This document shows positions 4,887 through 7,534 of a DNA stretch of 7,534 nucleotides, piece after piece. Each line of letters opens with the position of its first letter. The stretch's first letter is position 1. The stretch is from assembly GCA_031279895.1 (NCBI GenBank), contig JAITHR010000266.1, positions 1 to 7,534 on the forward strand, in the 5' to 3' direction. Below the pieces are notes generated by a model. The model did no database searches. It saw only the letters and a list, made by a program, of their open reading frames with translations, and was not told the origin of the DNA. The stretch comes from Spirochaetaceae bacterium (GTDB lineage Bacteria > Spirochaetota > Spirochaetia > Treponematales > Breznakiellaceae). The position numbers and the translations under genes were made by a program.

Positions 4887-6812
4887 TTATATTCCAAGGT
4901 TTGCGCGTTTGTGCCGGATATGGGAAAGAATACCCTGCGCCGCCTTGTGGGGATCCGCTTCCACGTAGAACTTGCCGCCGGTAAGCCCCTCAATGTCGTT
5001 GGTAAGGATTTTGGTTACCAAAGAACTTCCCAGCACCGGCGGCGGAAGGCTTATATGGGTGAGAAGCCCCAGGGCCACGGCCCACACGCCGATAGACACG
5101 GCCTTCTCGTGTTGCAGCTCGGGAGCACTCGCCGCCACAGGCAGGTCTTTGGTGGAAACCTTGAGGTAACCGGCCAGGGCCGAGAGCAAATCACCGATGC
5201 GGGAGTTGTCAACGCAGCTTCCCATGTGCAGCACCGGCGGTAGCGGCCCTCCCAGTCCGGCGGCCTCTCCTACCGCGGTAAGCACCGCCAAAAGGCCCGG
5301 ACCCGCGTATTGTTTGGCCCCTTCCGGGTTGAGAAACCCGTATTTCGCCAGCCCCTGGGCGGAACAGCCGGTAGCGACGACCAGTACGTCGTGCGCAAGA
5401 AGGTCTTTTACCAGTTCCGCATGGAAAGCGTCCTGGGTAACCTTTACGTTATTGCATCCCACCACGCCTACCGCGCCCTTTATCGCGCCGCTTACAATGT
5501 TATCAACGAGCGGCTTCAAGGGGTTCTTCGGATCCACTTTCGCAAGGGCGCCCACGATAGCCTCCACGCTGAAGCCGCCCCACGCCTCCACCTTGTGCGC
5601 GGGAATCTGAACCCGCCGGGCATCCCGCTTTTTATACGCTTCAATAGCCGCGCCGATAATCTTCTGCGCCTGGGAGTCCGCGTTTTCCGGCGTAAGGGAA
5701 ATATGCTCCGCGTCGGGAAGCCGGGCAATATCCTGGGTGGTAATAATTTTGGTGTGATAACAGGCCGCCACTTTGGGAAGCGACGGCATAAAACACTGCA
5801 CGTCCACCACCATCGCGTCCACCGCGCCGGTAATAACCGCCAGCTCCTGGCTTAAGAAGTTGCCGGCCACCGGTACGCCGCGCCGCATAAGCACTTCGTT
5901 TCCGGAGCAGCAGATACCCGCCACGTTGATGCCCGCGGCTCCGGCTGCTTTGGCGTCTCCTTCGAGCTTCTCCGCCCACTCCACCACTTTGTCCGACACT
6001 TCCGGCATATGTCCGTGGACAATAATGTTTACCTTGTCTCTCTCAAGCACCCCAAGGTTCGCCGCGCTTTTGGCCGGCTTCGGGATACCGAAGATAATAT
6101 CCTGGATGTCGGTTCCCATCTGTAACCCCGCGTACCCGTCGATAAGCCCGCTTTTAACCGCCGCAAGCAGCAGGTTGAGCGGGGACCCGTCAACGCCCAT
6201 AGCGGTCTTGTGCATGGCTGTCCGCATCTCGCGGTCGGGATTACGGGGCAGCACCCCCAGATTTTTCCAGACTTCCACCCGTTCAGCCGGCGCCGAAGCG
6301 CGAAGCCAGCGCATCGGCTCTTCGGTGAAGTTGCCGAAGTCTTGGAGCGCGGTCATGGCTATTTCGTGCGCCACCTCCGCGTCTTTTTTCCCGTGGGTCG
6401 TGATGCCGAGCTTTGCCGCCACCGAGGCGATTTTATCCTTTCCTTTAAGGTCATACTCGGCTTTCCCCTCGGTTATGAGGCGCAAACACTGAATAGCGCT
6501 GTAGGCGTGGTCCGTATGGGACGCTGACCCGCCGGTTACCATACGCAGGAGGTTGCGGGCCACGATAAGGTCCGCGTCGGCGCCGCAAATTCCCGCTTTC
6601 GGCTCCCCGAAGGGATTGATGCGGCACGGCCCCTGGAGACAGTTCCTACAGCAGATACCCAGCTCCCCGAATCCGCAGAGCGGGCGCTGTTGTTCATAAC
6701 GATCCCAGGCGGTAAGGATTTTTTCCTGTTCCGCTTTTTTTAGCAGTTCGTTTACCGCGGGATCAATCGAATAGTTTTTGCCCGAAGGCGCCGTGCAATC
6801 ACCACAAGTCAT
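4887..6812 (-). CDS. cooS: Carbon monoxide dehydrogenase catalytic subunit (CooS)
   Basis: This 641-aa Ni-Fe-S enzyme catalyses CO + H2O = CO2 + 2H+ + 2e-. Ligands appear at a constant +7 offset from Carboxydothermus CODH-II (numbering from memory). The D-cluster has C46 and C54; the B-cluster has C55, C58, C63 and C76. The C-cluster has H268 (in HGHMP), C302 (GICCSGNE), C340 (DVQCFMPS), C453 (VGCNN), C483 (TGCSAQG) and C533 (GSCVDNS), and K570 corresponds to the catalytic lysine. Length matches the monofunctional family, and no ACS-binding partner gene is present. Two ATGs compete. AAGGAG is only 2 nt from the one at 6818 but 8 nt from the one at 6812, so 6812 is preferred. The protein is presumed cytoplasmic, with no signal peptide. 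Electrons should pass to the upstream-encoded CooF and possibly to the downstream diaphorase subunits. The nickel-insertion gene cooC is not in this window. Confidence 0.97.
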   Translation of the reverse strand: MTCGDCTAPSGKNYSIDPAVNELLKKAEQEKILTAWDRYEQQRPLCGFGELGICCRNCLQGPCRINPFGEPKAGICGADADLIVARNLLRMVTGGSASHTDHAYSAIQCLRLITEGKAEYDLKGKDKIASVAAKLGITTHGKKDAEVAHEIAMTALQDFGNFTEEPMRWLRASAPAERVEVWKNLGVLPRNPDREMRTAMHKTAMGVDGSPLNLLLAAVKSGLIDGYAGLQMGTDIQDIIFGIPKPAKSAANLGVLERDKVNIIVHGHMPEVSDKVVEWAEKLEGDAKAAGAAGINVAGICCSGNEVLMRRGVPVAGNFLSQELAVITGAVDAMVVDVQCFMPSLPKVAACYHTKIITTQDIARLPDAEHISLTPENADSQAQKIIGAAIEAYKKRDARRVQIPAHKVEAWGGFSVEAIVGALAKVDPKNPLKPLVDNIVSGAIKGAVGVVGCNNVKVTQDAFHAELVKDLLAHDVLVVATGCSAQGLAKYGFLNPEGAKQYAGPGLLAVLTAVGEAAGLGGPLPPVLHMGSCVDNSRIGDLLSALAGYLKVSTKDLPVAASAPELQHEKAVSIGVWAVALGLLTHISLPPPVLGSSLVTKILTNDIEGLTGGKFYVEADPHKAAQGILSHIRHKRANLGI

Positions 6813-6839
6813 ATTCATTACTCCTTATTAGTGTGTATC

Positions 6840-6855
6840 CGCGTTTTCACACGCG
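6840..6855 (-). other. Short hairpin in the cooF-cooS gap
   Basis: CGCGT and ACGCG form a 5-bp stem with a 6-nt loop in the 43-nt gap, about 20 nt before the cooS Shine-Dalgarno. There is no T-run after it on the minus strand, so it is not a terminator. An mRNA processing or stability role would be speculative. Confidence 0.3.
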
Positions 6856-6861
6856 TTCTTT

Positions 6862-7347
6862 TTAAAGCTGGACGCTTTTCTCCAGATAGTTCCGCCGCCG
6901 TTCTTTGGCAAACGATTCGGCGGACCCGAAGCTCAACGCGCCGGTCGGACAGGACCCCACGCAGGCGGGGCCTTCCGCAAGGCCGGCGCAGAGGTCGCAG
7001 GTAACGATTTCTTTGTTTCGGGTTTCGGCGCACACCCCGAAGGGGCAGGCAATCACGCACATAAGGCACCCGAGGCATTTTTCTTTGGCGTAAGAGACCG
7101 CGCCGGTCTCCGGGTTCTCCGAAAGCGCGCCGGTTACGCAAGCTCTGACGCACTGCGCTTCGGCGCAGTGGCGGCACTGGAGGGGAAAGGCTCCGGCTCC
7201 GGCGCTTTCCACGTATATCCGCGTCTGTACCGCTTCGGCGGCGCAGGGGGAAAAAAGTGTTTTTGACGACGAGTGCGCGACACAGCAGGCAAGCTCGCAG
7301 GTTTTACACCCCAAGCATTTCGCGTCATCAACAAAGATTGACTGCAT
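6862..7347 (-). CDS. cooF: CooF-type four-cluster ferredoxin, CODH electron carrier
   Basis: This 161-aa polyferredoxin of the CooF/HycB/DmsB type is expected to accept electrons from the CooS D/B clusters. Four [4Fe-4S] motifs are visible: C11/14/17/21 (C-x2-C-x2-C-x3-C), C58/61/66/70 (C-x2-C-x4-C-x3-C), C91/94/97/101, and C117/120/129/133 with a wider C-x8-C spacing. The paired pattern (I with IV, II with III) is usual for this family. There is no signal peptide, so it is cytoplasmic. The ATG at 7345-7347 follows GGGGG with 7 nt between, and it is the first gene of the operon. C22, C35 and C106 are additional cysteines outside the motifs. The position directly upstream of cooS makes CooF the best name; a generic 4Fe-4S protein of another complex is the main alternative. 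Confidence 0.92.
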   Translation of the reverse strand: MQSIFVDDAKCLGCKTCELACCVAHSSSKTLFSPCAAEAVQTRIYVESAGAGAFPLQCRHCAEAQCVRACVTGALSENPETGAVSYAKEKCLGCLMCVIACPFGVCAETRNKEIVTCDLCAGLAEGPACVGSCPTGALSFGSAESFAKERRRNYLEKSVQL

Positions 7348-7417
7348 ACATACCCCCGCATACCGTTTGTTTTATTCCCGTTCGACGAAAAACGGCGTTT
7401 TCCATAGCGTTCCGTAA

Positions 7418-7428
7418 CAACATTGTTG
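7418..7428. promoter_or_regulatory. Possible operator palindrome CAACATTGTTG
   Basis: This is an 11-bp perfect palindrome with a central T, overlapping the -35 box of the rightward promoter candidate and lying about 70 nt upstream of cooF. It does not match the CooA (CRP/FNR-type) or Rex consensus as I know them. It is recorded only as a possible regulator site. Confidence 0.25.
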
Positions 7429-7456
7429 ACCTCCCTGTCCGTTTTGTTGTTATAGT
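7426..7456 (+). promoter_or_regulatory. Candidate rightward promoter toward the gene beyond the edge
   Basis: TTGACC (7426-7431) and TATAGT (7451-7456) resemble -35 and -10 boxes with a slightly long 19-bp spacer. It points toward the CIRCE-like operator and an unseen gene to the right. On the minus strand the overlapping TACTATAAC could serve as a -10 for the CODH operon, but no good -35 accompanies it, so I cannot place the operon promoter. Confidence 0.35.
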
Positions 7457-7466
7457 AAAAAAGCCG

Positions 7467-7505
7467 GATAGACCTACCCCCGCGACGCGGGACGTAACGT
7501 CTATC
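7467..7505 (+). other. Two-part stem-loop upstream of the CIRCE-like site
   Basis: GATAGAC (7467-7473) pairs with GTCTATC (7499-7505), enclosing a second perfect stem CCCGC-gac-GCGGG (7479-7491 region) and a GACGT-a-ACGTC inverted repeat (7491-7501) that would compete with it. No T-run follows. It would lie in the 5' leader of a rightward transcript. Confidence 0.45.
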
Positions 7506-7510
7506 GAGAG

Positions 7511-7534
7511 TTGGCACTCTCATTGAAGGAGCGC
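7511..7534. promoter_or_regulatory. CIRCE-like HrcA operator, truncated by the window edge
   Basis: The CIRCE consensus is TTAGCACTC-N9-GAGTGCTAA. Here TTGGCACTC (7511-7519, eight of nine) is followed by exactly 9 nt and then GAGCGC (7529-7534, five of the six visible positions) before the window ends. This suggests HrcA control of a heat-shock gene (groES, dnaK/grpE/hrcA or a small heat-shock gene) just to the right. The remaining three bases are not visible. Confidence 0.55.

Noticed and set aside
7377..7460. A definite promoter for the CODH operon on the minus strand
   Set aside because: -10-like words exist (TATAAC, AATAAA), but none has an acceptable -35 at 16-18 bp, so no site could be assigned.
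7512..7527. Sigma-54 promoter (TGGCAC-N5-TTGAA)
   Set aside because: The -24 element and spacing fit, but the nearly invariant GC of the -12 element is GA here, and the CIRCE match explains the same bases and the right-hand arm better.

Overview
The window looks like part of the chromosome of a strict anaerobe, most plausibly a spirochaete of the Treponema type (for example a CO/H2-metabolising gut treponeme). The support is a GC-rich coding region for a nickel carbon monoxide dehydrogenase with a HydB-type NADH module, a lipoprotein with a loose spirochaete-like lipobox (M-M-S-C), and a CIRCE-like heat-shock operator at the right edge. The taxonomic call is an inference; no rRNA or marker gene is present.

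Right two thirds (about 1796-7347, minus strand): one compact five-gene operon, read right to left. The order is a CooF-type four-cluster ferredoxin, the CO dehydrogenase catalytic subunit CooS, a NuoE/HydC-like [2Fe-2S] subunit, a NuoF/HydB-like FMN and NAD-binding subunit, and a HoxU/HydA-N-terminus-like iron-sulfur subunit. After the 43-nt cooF-cooS gap the genes are separated by 1 nt or overlap (1-nt gap, ATGA overlap, about 8-11 nt overlap). All visible catalytic and cluster ligands of CooS are present. The diaphorase trio has the architecture of the HydABC bifurcating hydrogenase, but the HydA-like subunit stops before any H-cluster domain. The simplest reading is that CooS/CooF replaces the hydrogenase head, giving a CO:NAD(P)+ (possibly ferredoxin-coupled) oxidoreductase. 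No acetyl-CoA synthase, CooC or hydrogenase catalytic gene is in the window.

Right margin (7348-7534): a divergent intergenic region with a candidate rightward promoter, a 39-nt stem-loop and, cut by the window edge, a CIRCE-like operator.

Left third (1-1795): mostly non-coding and very rich in repeats. It holds a 21-bp tandem array with palindromic cores (1-146), two inverted copies of a composite dispersed repeat (about 232-430 and 655-880) bracketing an AT-rich stretch, and a CAAACGA heptamer array (544-578). A lipoprotein gene interrupted by an in-frame TAG (967-1464) follows. Two more copies of the dispersed repeat form the 3' ends of the lipoprotein gene and, in the opposite orientation and another frame, of the last operon gene. 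Between these convergent 3' ends lies a second 21-bp-period array with a 39-bp near-perfect palindrome that probably includes the operon terminator.
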